NCBI RefSeq assembly: GCF_007565055.1
Contig: NC_044549.1
Location: 68,910,882 to 68,974,881, forward strand
Source of the DNA: Rhinopithecus roxellana
Lineage: Eukaryota > Chordata > Mammalia > Primates > Cercopithecidae
Length of the DNA stretch: 64,000 bases
Reading direction: 5' to 3'
Shown here one piece after another: positions 46,342 through 57,657 of this stretch. The notes under the pieces are model-generated. The model made no database searches. It was given only the letters and a program-made list of their open reading frames with translations, and had not been told where the DNA came from. Position numbers and translations under genes: made by a program. Positions within the stretch are counted from its first letter, which is position 1; every line of letters starts with the position of its first letter.

Positions 46342-46531
46342 GCCAGTTCTCAAATTCTAGCAAGTCCTAGACTCACCTTGAGGGCTCCTTAAAGACAGAT
46401 TGTGGTGTTCCCCCCTACACCCAATGTCTGATTCAGTAGGTATAGGGAAGGGCCTGAGAATCTTCGTTTCTCACAAGTTCCAGGTGATGTTGATGCTGCT
46501 GGCCCAGGGACCACACCTTGAGAATCACTTT
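46342..46531 (-). mobile_element. MER5A nonautonomous hAT element
   Basis: About 190 bp: ccagttctcaaattctagc, gtctgattcagtaggtatag, gtgatgttgatgctgctgg and ccttgagaatcactttc, reversed MER5A at near full length. Confidence 0.87.
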
Positions 46532-47439
46532 CACAGAAGGCTTGAAGGGACAGGGATAAGAAAAAATAAAGTTGTTTTCTGTTATACTCTGAGTCTAACT
46601 TATTCAAAGTAAAGTTTACAGCTAGTGCTGGAATTCCTGGGTCAGGAGAATCATTGACTGCTATCTTCTCATTTAATCCCCATTTCTCTAGTCACTGCCA
46701 TTTCAGCCTCCTGCCTTTCAGAAGTTTAGCCAGTTAGGCGCCAAAATTATAGGTCTTGATTTCCTGATTTGCCATAGACAAGTTTAGTTTGACATCCTAG
46801 AGAAGTTGAACATTTAGCCAAAATCGATCAGATTCTTTCATTTTCCAAAATCACTTGACAAAGTCCTCACTCTCAGAACTGGCTAGCCGGGAGTGGTGGC
46901 TGAGAATTGTTGAATCTCAGATACACTGTATTACAGGCAAGGTAAGTTGTGTCTGTGTCAAGAAACTGAACAGTAAGGTGAGGAGGAAGCAAAGCTAACC
47001 CCGATCTGAGGTGCCATCAGAAAATTTTCAAAAAACCATCAAGGCTGGACTTAAGGGGTGGCACGGTAGGGCCCTCTACCATCTGGTCATGCAAAGCCAG
47101 GAAGATCTGGGGGGCGGTGGGAGCAGTGGCTGCTTGTGTTAAGTGACTCTGTTTGCTCTAGGTGTTTGTTTCACGTCACACCCCTGGACAGTATTCTTTC
47201 ACTTAAAAGATCCACCATGGTTCCTGACTAGCTTCTCTTAGAATCCTCCGATAGGAGTGAGAATTAAAAGATGATGTTCTTTCCTTAGTGAAGTGAGTGT
47301 AAGCATTTAACTCCCAAAGTGAACAAAAAAATGAAATATTACCAACACCCCCAAAACCCACTTCTATCTCTTCCCAGAGACTATCCTTATCCACAGGGTA
47401 AGCTTACTTTGACATCTAACATTATAGATTGGTTTACCT
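46532..47439. other. Unclassified sequence, no gene seen
   Basis: No family recognised. A phrase at 46885-46905 (agccgggagtggtggctg) recalls the Alu 5' end but the match does not continue. Confidence 0.4.
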
Positions 47440-47611
47440 ATGCTGCAACTTTATATAGCTAGAAATATGCAGTAATTCAATTACGCCTGGCTTGACTTAA
47501 TATTATGTTCATGAGATTTATTCATAAAAGTATCAGGAGCTTGTTTTCATTGTTCCATAGTATTTCAATGTATGTATTTATTTATCCATCCAATGTTTGA
47601 AAGACAATTGA

Positions 47612-47975
47612 GGCCGGGCTCGGCGGCTCATGCCTGTAATCCCTGCACTTTGGGATGCTGAGGCAAGTGGATCACCTGAAGTCAGGAGTTTGAGACCAGT
47701 CTGGCCAACATGATGAAAGCCTGTCTCTACTACAAATAAAAAGAATTAGCTGGATGTGGTGGTGCACACCTATAATCTCAGCCACTCAGGAGGCTGAGGC
47801 AGGAGAATCGCTTGAACCTGGGAGGTGGAGGTTGCAGTGAGCAGAAATCATGCCACTGTACTCCAGCCTGGGCAACAAGATCAAAACTCTGAAAAAAAAA
47901 AAAAAGAAAGAGAGAGAGAAAGAAAGAAAAAAGAAAGAAAAAAAGGAAAGACAGGAAAGAAAGAAAAAGGAAAGA
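47612..47975 (+). mobile_element. AluS with expanded purine tail
   Basis: ggccgggctcggcggctcat to ccagcctgggcaacaagatc, then an A tail that grades into GAAA and GGAAA motifs before the pure AAGG tract. The local frames rich in Lys-Glu-Gly-Arg are products of this tail. Confidence 0.9.
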
Positions 47976-48062
47976 AAGGAAGGAAGGAAGGAAGGAAGGA
48001 AGGAAGGAAGGAAGGAAGGAAGGAAGGAAGGAAGGAAGGAAGGAAGGAAGGAAGGAAGGAAG
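47976..48062 (+). repeat. (AAGG)n microsatellite, about 21 uninterrupted units
   Basis: An 87-bp pure AAGG run, purine-only on the plus strand. The lack of interruptions suggests recent growth and a high chance of length polymorphism. Confidence 0.97.
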
Positions 48063-48409
48063 TCAGGCAGTTGCTAGTTTGGGGCTCTCAGTAGTAACAC
48101 AGTTTAAATTATTCCTGTGCGAGTACTTCGGTGACCATTGCAGGCAGTTGTGTTGAGTGTATACTTAGGAGTAGAACTGCTTGGTCATGGGACATGCTTA
48201 TGTTCAGCTTTAAAAGACACTACCAGACAATGTTCCCAGAGTGTATCAGTATGTGCTTCCAGATGTAGTACATGAGAGTTCCAGTTATTTCATGTTCATG
48301 CTAACACCTGGCAGAGTGGTACTCTCTTATCTATGTGGGATACATTCCAAGACCCCTAGTAGATGCCTAAAACCACAGATAGGACCGAATCCTATTTATA
48401 CTATTTTTT

Positions 48410-48637
48410 TTTTTATTATACTTTAAGTTCTAGGGTACATGTGCATCACGTGCAGGTTTGTTACATATGTATACTTATGCCATGTTGGTGTGCTGCACCC
48501 ACCAACTCGTCAGCACCCATCAATTCATCATTTATATCATGTATAACTCCCCAATGCAATCCCTCCCTCCTCCCCCCTTCTCATGATAGGCCCCAGTGTG
48601 TGATGATCCCCGTCCCGAGTCCAAGTGATCTCATTGT
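48410..48637 (-). other. L1 3' UTR and A tail
   Basis: Contains the usual L1PA 3' UTR landmarks in reverse (gtacatgtgcatcacgtgca, gttacatatgtatacttatg) and ends in a T-run that is the A tail. Confidence 0.9.
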
Positions 48638-51600
48638 TCAGTTCCCACCTATGAGTGAGAACATGCGGTGTTTGGTTTTCTCTTCTTGTGATAGTTTGCT
48701 AAGAATGATGGTTTCCAGCTGCATCCATGTCCCTACAAAGGATGCAAACTCATCCTTTTTTATGGCTGCATAGTATTCCATGGTGTATATGTGCCACATT
48801 TTCTTAATCCAGTCTGTCACAGATGGACATTTGGGTTGATTCCAAGTCTTTGCTATTGTGAATAGTGCCGCAATAAACATACGTGTGCATGTGTCTTTGT
48901 AGTAGAATAATTTATAATCCTTTGGGTATATACCCAGTAGTGGGATGGCTGGGTCATATGGTACATCTAGTTCTGGATCCTTGAGGAATTGCCATACTGT
49001 TTTCCATAATGGTTGAACTAGTTTACAACCCCACCAACAGTGTAAAAGTGTTCCTATTTCTCCACATCCTCTCCAACACCTGTTGTTTCCTGACTTCTTA
49101 ATGATTGCCATTCTAACTGGTGTGAGATGGTATCTCATTGTGGTTTTGATTTGCATTTCTCTGATGGCCAGTGATGATGAGCATTTTTTCATGTGTCTGT
49201 TGGCTGTATGAATGTCTTCTTTTGAGAAATGTCTGTTCATATCCTTTGCCCACTTTTTGATGGGGTTGTTTGTTTTTTTCTTGTATATTTGCTTGAGTTC
49301 TTTGTAGATTCTGGATATTAGCCCTTTGTCAGATGAGTAGGTTGCAAAAATTTTCTCCCATTCTGTAGGTTGCCTGTTCACTCTGATGGTAGTTTCTTTT
49401 GCTGTGCAAAAGCTCTTTAGTTTAATTAGATCCCATTTGTCAATTTTGGCTTTTGCTGCTGTTGCTTTGGGTGTTTTAGACATGAAGTCCTTGCCCATGC
49501 CTATGTCCTGAATGGTACTACCTAGATTTTCTTCTAGGGTTTTTATGGTATTAGGTCTAACATTTAAGTCTCTAATCCATCTTGAATTAATCTTCGTATA
49601 AGGGGTAAGGAAAGGATCCAGTTTCAACTTTCTACTTATGGCTAGCCAATTTTCCCAGCACCATTTATTAAATAGGGAATCCTTTCCCCATTTCTTGTTT
49701 CTCTCAGGTTTGTCAAAGATCAGATGGCTGTAGATGTGTGGTATTATTTCTGAGGACTCTGTTCTGTTCCGGTCTATATCTCTGTTTTGGTATCAGTACC
49801 ATGCTGTTTTGGTTACTGTAGCCTTGTAGTATAGTTTGAAGTCAGGTAGCGTGACGCCTCCAGCTTTGTCCTTTTGACTTAGGATTGTCTTGGCAATGTG
49901 GGCTCTTTTTTGGTTCCATATGAACTTTAAAGCAGTTTTTTCCAATTCTGTGAAGAAACTCATTGGTAGCTTGATGGGGATGGCATTGAATCTATAAATA
50001 ACCTTGGGCAGTATGGCCATTTTCACAATATTGATTCTTCCTATCCATGAGCATGGTATGTTCTTCCATTTGTTTGTGTCCTCTTTTATTTCACTGAGCA
50101 GTGGTTTGTAGTTCTCCTTGAAGAGGTCCTTTACATCCCTTGTAAGCTGGATTCCTAGGTATTTTATTCTCTTTGAAGCAATTGTGAATGGAAGTTCATT
50201 CCTGATTTGGCTCTCTGCTTGTCTGTTACTGGTGTATAAGAATGCTTGTGATTTTTGCACATTAATTTTGTATCCTGAGACTTTGCTGAAGTTGCTTATC
50301 AGCTTAAGGAGATTTTGGGCTGAGACAATGGGGTTTTCTAAATATACAATCATGTCATCTGCAAACAGGGACAATTTGACTTCTTCTTTTCCTAACTGGA
50401 TACCCTTGATTTCTTTCTCTTGCCTGATTGCCCTAGCCAGAACTTCCAACACTATGTTGAATAGGAGTGGTGAGAGAGGGCATCCCTGTCTTGTGCCAGT
50501 TTTCAAAGGGAATTTTTCCAGTTTTTGCCCATTCAGAATGATATTAGCTGTGGGTTTGTCATAAATAGCTCTTATTATTTTGAGGTACGTTCCATCAATA
50601 CCGAATTTATTGAGCGTTTTTAGCATGAAGGGCTGTTGAATTTTGTCAAAAGCCTTTTCTGCATCTATTGAGATAATCATGTGGTTCTTGTCTTTGGTTC
50701 TGTTTATATGCTGGATTACGTTTATTGATTTGCGAATGTTGAACCAGCCTTGCATCCCGGGGATGAAGCCCACTTGATCATGGTGGATAAGCTTTTTGAT
50801 GTGCTGCTGAATCCGGTTTGCCAGTATTTTATTGAGAATTTTTGCGTCGATGTTCATCAGGGATATTGGTCTAAAATTCTCTTTTTTGTTGTGTCTCTGC
50901 CAGGCTTTGGTATCAGGATGATGTTGGCCTCATAAAATGAGTTAGGGAGGATTCCCTCTTTTTCTATTGATTGGAATAGTTTCAGAAGGAATGGTACCAG
51001 CTCCTCCTTGTACCTCTGGTAGAATTCAGCTGTGAATCCATCTGGTCCTGGACTTTTTTTGGTGGGTAGGCTATTGATTGTTGCCTCAATTTCACAGCCT
51101 GCTATTGGTCTATTCAGGGATTCAACTTCTTCCTGGTTTAGTCTTGGGAGAGTGTAAGTGTCCAGGAAATTATCCATTTCTTCTAGATTTTCTAGTTGAT
51201 TTGCGTAGAGGCGTTTATAGTATTCTCTGATGGTATTTTGTATTTCTGTGGGGTCGGTGGTGATATCCCCTTTATCATTTTTTATTGCGTCTATTTGATT
51301 CCTCTCTCTTTTCTTCTTTATTAGTCTTGCTAGCAGTCTGTCAATTTTGTTGATCTTTTCAAAAAACCAACTCCTGGATTCATTGATTTTTTGGAGGGTT
51401 TTTTGTGTCTCTATCTCCTTCAGTTCTGCTCTGATCTTAGTTATTTCTTGCCTTCTGCTAGCTTTTGAATGTGTTTGCTCTTGCCTCTCTAGTTCTTTTA
51501 ATTGTGATGTTAGAGTGTCAATTTTAGATCTTTCCTGCTTTCTCTTGTGGGCATTTAGTGCTATAAATTTCCCTCTACACACTGCTTTAAATGTGTCCCA

Positions 51601-52460
51601 GAGATTCTGGTATGTTGTATCTTTGTTCTCATTGGTTTCAAAGAACATCTTTATTTCTGCTTTCATTTCGTTATGTACCCAGTAGTCATTCAGGAGCAGG
51701 TTGTTCAGTTTCCATGTAGTTGAGCGGTTTTGATTGAGTTTCTTAGTCCTGAGTTCTAGTTTGATTGCACTGTGGTCTGAGAGACAGTTGGTTATAATTT
51801 CTGTTCTTTTATATTTGCTGAGGAGTGCTTTACTTCCAATTATGTGGTCAATTTTGGAATAAGTGCGATGTGGTGCTGAGAAGAATGTATATTCTGTTGA
51901 TTTGGGGTGGAGAGTTCTATAGATGTCTATTAGGTCCACTTGGTGCAGAGATGAGTTCAATTCCTGGATATCCTTGTTAACTTTCTGTCTCGTTGATCTG
52001 TCTAATGTTGACAGTGGAGTGTTGAAGTCTCCCATTATTATTGTATGGGAGTCTAAGTCTCTTTGTAAGTCCTAAGGACTTGCTTTATGAATCTGGGTGC
52101 TCCTGTATTGGGTGCATATATATTTAGGAGAGTTAGCTCTTCCTGTTGAATTGATCCCTTTACCATTATGTAATGGCCTTCTTTGTCTCTTTTGATCTTT
52201 GATGGTTTCAAGTCTGTTTTATCAGAGACCAGGATTGCAACCCCTGCTTTTTTTTGTTCTCCATTTGCTTGGTAGATCTTCCTCCATCCCTTTATTTTGA
52301 GCCTATGTATGTCTCTGCATGTGAGATGGGTCTCCTGAATACAGCAGACTGATGGGTCTTGACTCTTTATCCAGTTTGCCAGTCTGTGTCTTTTCATTGG
52401 AGCATTTAGTCCATTTACATTTAAGGTTAATATTGTTATGTGTGAACTTGATCCTGTCAT
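48638..52460 (-). pseudogene. L1 ORF2 pseudogene: endonuclease, reverse transcriptase, Cys domain
   Basis: ORF2p nicks target DNA and reverse-transcribes L1 RNA. All domains are recognisable in order. The endonuclease piece at 52460-52053 has QETHL with Glu43, and the next piece has GDFN and SDHSAI for the catalytic Asp and His. The reverse transcriptase at 50857-49793 has GTRQGCPLSPLLFN and the active-site FADD. The carboxy-terminal Cys motif CWRGCGEIGTLLHCWWGC is at 49627-48638. Three lesions break it: a 1-base loss near 52068-52075, a 1-base loss in an A-run near 50882-50887, and a nonsense TGA at 49793-49795 where the family has Trp. The span of 3,823 bp is close to the roughly 1,275 codons of human ORF2. 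Confidence 0.93.
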
Positions 52461-52523
52461 TATGATATTAACTGGTTATTTTGCTCGTTAGTTGATCCAG
52501 TTTCTTCCCAGCCTCGATGGTCT

Positions 52524-53540
52524 TTACATTTTGGCATGTTTTTGCAATGGCTGGTACCGGTTGTTCCTTTCCATGTTTAGGGCTTCCTTCAGGGTCTCTT
52601 GTAAGGCAGGCCTGGTGGTGACAAAATCTCTAAGCATTTGCTTATCTGTAAAGGATTTTATTTCTCCTTCACTTACGAAACTTAGTTTGGCTGGATATGA
52701 AATTCTGGGTTGAAAATTCTTTTCTTTAAGAACGTTGAATATTGGCCCCCACTCTCTTCTGGCTTGTAGAGTTTCTGCCGAGAGATCTGCTGTTAGTCTG
52801 TTGGGCTTCCCTTTGTGGGTAACCCGACCTTTCTCTCTGGCTGCCCTTAAGATTTTTTCCTTCATTTCAACTTTGGTGAATCTGGCAATTATGTGTCTTG
52901 GAGTTGCTCTTCTGGAGGAGTATCTTTGTGGCGTTCTCTGTATTTCCTGAATTTGAATGTTGGCCTGCCCTACTAGGTTGGGGAAGTTCTCCTGGATGAT
53001 ATCCTGAAGAGTGTTTTCCAACTTGGTTCCATTTTCCCCCTCACTTTCAGGCACCCCAATCAGACGTAGATTTGGTCTTTTTACATAATCCCATACTTCT
53101 TGCAGGCTTTGTTCATTTCTTTTTCGTCTTTTTTCTTTTGGTTTCTCTTCTCACTTCATTTCATTCATTTGATCCTCAATCGCTGATACTGTTTCTTCCA
53201 GTTGATCGAGTCGGTTACTGAAGCTTGTGCATTTGTCACATATTTCTCGTGTCATGGTTTTCATCTCTTTCATTTCGTTTATGATCTTCTCTGCATTAAT
53301 TAGTCTAGCTGTCAATTCTTCCACTCTTTTTTCAAGATTTTTAGTTTCTTTGCGCTGGGTACGTAATTCCTCCTTTAGCTCTGAGATGTTTGATGGACTG
53401 AAGCCTTCTTCTCTCATCTCGTCAAAGTCATTCTCTGACCAGCTTTGATCCGTTGCTGGCGATGGGCTGCGCTCCTTTGCAGGGGGAGATGCGCTCTTAT
53501 TTTTTGAATTTCCAGCTTTTCTGCCCTGCTTCTTCCCCAT
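52524..53540 (-). pseudogene. L1 ORF1 pseudogene, full length with one nonsense codon
   Basis: ORF1p is the trimeric RNA-binding chaperone of L1. The frame spans 339 codons including the stop, exactly the human 338-residue length, and starts MGKKQGRKAGNSKN. A coiled coil follows (ELKEELRTQRKETKNLEKRV), then the conserved RNA-recognition and C-terminal region (RRATPRHIIARFTKVEMKEK). A single in-frame TGA at 53151-53153 (codon 130) interrupts it. The family codon there is Arg (CGA), so CpG decay is the simplest explanation. The coiled coil differs strongly from human L1PA, whereas the C-terminal half is close. Confidence 0.94.
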
Positions 53541-54086
53541 CTTTGTGGTTTTATCTGTCTCTGGTCTTTGATGATGGTGACGTACTGATGGGGTTTTGGT
53601 ATAGGTGTCCTTCCTGTTTGATAGTTTTCCTTCTGACAGTCAGAAGGACTGTCTGTTGGTCTGTTGGAGATTGCTTGAGGTCCACTCCAGACCCTGTTTG
53701 CCTGGTTATCAGCAGCAGAGGTTGCCGAAGATAGAATATTGCTAAACAGTGAGTGTACCTGTCTGATTCTTCCTTTGGAAGTTTCCTCTCAGGGGTGTAC
53801 TCCACCCTGTGAGGTGTGGGGTGTCAGACTGCCCCTAGTGGGGGATGTCTCCCAGCTAGGCTACTCAGGGGTCAGGGACCCACCTGAGCAGGCAGTCTGT
53901 CCGTTTTCAGATCTCAACCTCCACGTTGGGAGATCCACGGCTCTCCCCAAAGCTGTCAGACAGAGTCGTTCGCGTCTGCACCGGCCCCCGCTGCTTCCCC
54001 TGTTGGTCTTCAGCTGTGGGCTGTCCCCAGAGGTGGAGACTACAGAGACAGGCAGGCTTCCTTGAGCTGCTGTGAGCTCCACCCAC
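53541..54086 (-). promoter_or_regulatory. L1 5' UTR (partial), internal promoter region
   Basis: GC-rich for this window. On the minus strand it contains gacagactgcctgctcaggt, gtgggtccctgacccctgag and agggtctggagtggacctca, all landmarks of primate L1 5' UTR. About 546 bp precede the ORF1 start, so the distal promoter part is probably missing, which would weaken transcription. Confidence 0.85.
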
Positions 54087-54332
54087 TTTATACTATTTTT
54101 TGTCCACACATACATACCTATGATAAAGTTCAATTTATAAATTATGCAGAGTAAGAGATTAACAACCATAACTAATAAAATAGAACAATTATAACAACAT
54201 GCTGTAATAAAAGTTTGTGTAAATGTGGTCCCCCTTTCTCAAAACGTTTTATTGTATGTAATATTTTTGAGCTGATGTTGACTGCAGATAACTAAAATCA
54301 CAGAAAGTGAAACCAGGGATAAGGGACTACTG

Positions 54333-54358
54333 TGTTTTGTTTTGTTTTGTTTTGTTTT
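54333..54358 (+). repeat. (TTTTG)n short tandem repeat
   Basis: About five TTTTG units abut the Tigger right terminal repeat and precede the resumed L1M sequence. Confidence 0.9.
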
Positions 54359-54787
54359 TTATTTAAACCATGCTGGTGTGTGTGTAATAGTATCTCATTG
54401 TGATTTTAATTTGCATTTCCCTGATGACTAATGATGTTGAACACCTTGTCATATATTTATTGCCATTTGACGATCTCTCTTTGATACATCTGTTTCAAAT
54501 TTTTTTTTTCCTCATTTTTCAGTTGGGTTGTCTGGCTTTTTCTGATTGGTTTGTAGGAATTCTTTATGTATTCTGAATTTGAACTCATTTTCATATATAT
54601 ATGATATACACAGCACAGAAGATTATATATAAACATTGTGGCTTGCCCTTGCACTATCTTCATGGTGTCTTTTCATGAATGGTAAATATGCTTTTAAAGG
54701 ATGTTTCCTCCCAAGCAGTCTCTCTTCTACAATTCTGGCAAACACAGAGAAAAAATTATTTGAACAAACGGAATAGTATGACTTTCT

Positions 54788-55090
54788 ATTTATTTATTTA
54801 TTTTTTTGAGACAGAATCTTGCTTTGTCATCCAGGCTGGAGTGCAGTGGCGTGATTTTGGCTCATTGCAATCTCTGCCTCCCAGATTCAAGTGATTCTCC
54901 TGCCTCAGCCTCCCGAGTAGCTAGGATCACAGGCGCATGCATCACGCCTGGCTCACTTTTTTGTACTTTTGGTGGAGATGGGGTTTCGCTATATTGGCCA
55001 GGCTGGTCTCAAACTCCTGACCTCATGTGATCCACCCGCCTTGACCACCCAAAGTGCTGGGATTACAGGCGTGAGCCACCATGCCCTACC
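54788..55090 (-). mobile_element. AluS with (TTTA)n tail
   Basis: (TTTA)n then tttttgagacagaatcttgc, ending gagccaccatgccctacc. cctcccagattcaagtgatt and tgcctcagcctcccgagt are AluS-like. The target duplication is not clear. Confidence 0.9.
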
Positions 55091-57657
55091 TCTGGTATGA
55101 TTTTTGACAGTTTGAGTAGTAGTGAAATTAAAACCCTTTAATTGTCTGATGACCATGACCATATTTTTCTTCATTAAGTTATATGCTTGGGCCCCTGGGT
55201 ACTCATTCTATATATACTACCTGCCCATCACAATCTCTCAAAAATGTCTACTGTCAGTTGACTTTGGTAATATATCAAATACAAACTGACTTCTAGTTAT
55301 TATTCAATCATCCCCATCTCACCAGTTCACACAGGGGACTACGGGAGGACTAGAAAAAGGAGAATGTTCGAATACAAACAAAGTGACTTCAAAAGATAAC
55401 TGGGAAAGCAGAAAAAGGAGGCGAGGTTTTATTCAGCTGAAAATTAGACTTTGAATGAAGTCTTTGGAGAATGTTGGTTAAGTATCCTCAGAGGCCAGTT
55501 TCTTTTGCACATTTACACAGAAGACAATTTACATAAGTAGAAGCTTGGTATCAGAAGTAACCATAGAAACCTTGCCCTTCCATCGTATCGAGGGCATGTA
55601 TTTGTTCTCCATTTAGTGCAATCTCCCTACACACTAGATATGTGAAGCTTTACATGTTGATGTATCATTTAATAAATGGATCAGAGTTGGAGGAAATGCT
55701 GGAGGAATTGTAAAGACGACTGGGAGAAGGGAGTGGAAGGAGATTTTTAAAATGAAGAAAACAAATCCTTAGGGGTTTTAGTGGAAATTGGACCTGCCTA
55801 GGAAGTTACAGACCTAGTCTATGATGGCTAAGGTGTACAGTTTTTACTGCCTAGAATTATGTAAACTCGGATTGAAAGGAAAAATGTTATAAAGTAAGGG
55901 GTTTACCCCATAGCTGTATTATAATTAGTCTCTTAAAAATCCAATAAAGTGTGCCTCTACTCTAGTCCTTGGGATCCTCTCTCTGGGAAACATGTGACAT
56001 ATCAATCACATCAGGTATGTGCAGGTCTGAGGCTGACTTCTCCATGGCTTGTTGACTGAGAGCAAAGGTGATTCATGGAATTGAGTGACACTTTGGGTCC
56101 ACTGCAACTCCGTATCCTGGGACCCTCCTAATTAGACTGCTTCTAGATTTTTCTGGGTTCCATTAGCTATAAACTTAAACCCAAAGTACATATTGATGGC
56201 ATTAAAAAATTCATCCTGTTGTTCAAATGATTAAAATTAGTATCAGCAACATCATTATTCATTATTTAAGGCATTTATTTCCCTACTCTGAGTGCTTCCT
56301 CTGAAGTGATTTTTTTGCAGGGCTTACTCCATCTCATTGAGTCTCTGAGGGAAAGGAAAACCAAATATCAATGCAGTCCAGCTGACCTGATAGGCCAATG
56401 CTTTGATTTGAAATGTGTTGAAATAACAAGGACAGAAGAGCAGAACATTATCATATTTCACTCAGGAATTCCATCAGCAAATATTCAACATGGCCAAGCA
56501 ATGCATTTATAACCTTGTGGAGAAAACACTTAGATGATGTCATCAATAAATGAAGCCATGGAGCATATTTTCATTGCAGAAATTCTGTGTCTGGGATTAA
56601 TGGGCCCATGACTTGTAGCCAAGTGGAGGATTCTGAAGACCAGCCTTCTGACATAGAAAACAGTCATTTTTATACAAATGCTGTCACAAAATGCTCACTC
56701 ATTCTAATAAGGAATAAGTATGGATTTCCTAGTGTAAAATAGTATCTCGGTAAAAGACACCTTGAATATCAATTTTCAGAAAAGAAAGGGGAAAATTGCC
56801 TAATAAATAAAATTCCCCAGTCACTATAATCATTTAATATCTTTTATGCCAACTTATATCAAGGTTTATATACTCCTTTGAAAAATAAAATCTGTCTCCA
56901 TGCACTAAATTGCTTAAAACATTGACCTTTCTGTTCTGTAAACATTCTCTGCAGTTGAAAACATATCCTGAATTTGCAAATATGGCTTTTGGCAACTTTG
57001 TGATGTTGCTTATTAGAAATGCTTGTTGCTTTTGCAGTTATTGTACAAGGAAATTGGGTTTCTAGCTAACATTTCTCCCTAAAAGACGCCTACAGTAAAG
57101 CTTCAATTGTGAATACTTTCCTTACAATTTTTCATGTATAATTTTCAGTAAATTTTATTTGTGGGTAATGGAACTGCTTCTCTCAGAGAAAATTTGCTGA
57201 TTATACACATTCTTTCCACCTTCCCTTCCTATAAAAGGGAGGATAAATGTAAATGAATCATCTTAAATGTAATATGTACTATATATGTATATATTTTTAA
57301 ATTATGTTTGCATTACTTTGGCCATTTTAGAAAAGCATAACAAAGGAACAAGAATTTGAGTTTCGTGCAGAAAATTACTTGATGAACAGTGTTATCTGAT
57401 TTGATTCCTCAAACATTATAGTGATTCTGATGAATACCAATCAAATGCAAAGCAAAACCAGTTCAGAAAATACCAAGCACAGAAGTTTTGACTTGCTACA
57501 GAATATTAGAATATTAAATAGTATTAATTTTAAGATCAGAAGTTTATGGCTTGTTCACATAATAGTGCTGTGCATATAAGAGGTGTTTAATAAGCATCTC
57601 TCGGCAAACTGATGAGTGGTAGGATTCCGTTGGTTAAAAATGAGGTGAGATGAATTA
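55091..57657. other. Unclassified sequence, no gene seen
   Basis: About 2.6 kb without a recognisable repeat or gene, the longest such stretch in the window. The longest frame (56306-56512, 68 codons) has no family features. Confidence 0.45.

Larger units (their letters stand above)
48410..54086 (-). mobile_element. Near-complete primate L1 (L1PA-type, Old World monkey lineage)
   Basis: A 5.7-kb L1 on the minus strand with 3' UTR, ORF2, 63-bp spacer, ORF1 and about 546 bp of 5' UTR. The 15-bp target duplication tttatactatttttt is exact at 48395-48409 and 54087-54101. The A tail is short (about 11). The 5' UTR is shorter than the roughly 900 bp of full-length human L1PA, so the copy seems modestly 5'-truncated. 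It is inserted in a Tigger MITE. Confidence 0.95.
48312..54332 (-). mobile_element. Tigger (TcMar) MITE split by the L1
   Basis: Left part 48312-48409 starts cagagtggtactctcttatc and contains ccaagacccctagtagatgc. Right part 54087-54332 ends ccagggataagggactactg, the inverted terminal repeat. After removing the L1 and one target copy the element is about 330 bp, the size of a nonautonomous Tigger MITE. I cannot fix the exact family name. Confidence 0.8.
47440..54780 (-). mobile_element. L1M fragment, outermost host of a four-level nest
   Basis: Reversed L1M text is spread over three pieces: 47440-47611 (gcttgacttaatattatgtt), 48063-48311 (cttaggagtagaactgcttg, ggtcatgggacatgc) and 54333-54780 (tagtatctcattgtgatttt, gcatttccctgatgactaat). 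They are consecutive in L1 once the Alu and the Tigger element are removed. Confidence 0.8.

Noticed and set aside
46885..46925. Alu-like phrase agccgggagtggtggctg
   Set aside because: Similarity stops after about 20 bases and no Alu sequence follows.
47825..48094. Frames rich in Lys-Glu-Gly-Arg repeats
   Set aside because: They are read-through of the Alu tail and the (AAGG)n microsatellite.
50118..50564. 148-codon plus-strand frame
   Set aside because: It is the antisense shadow of the conserved L1 reverse transcriptase.
51347..51685. 112-codon plus-strand frame
   Set aside because: Antisense shadow of L1 ORF2.
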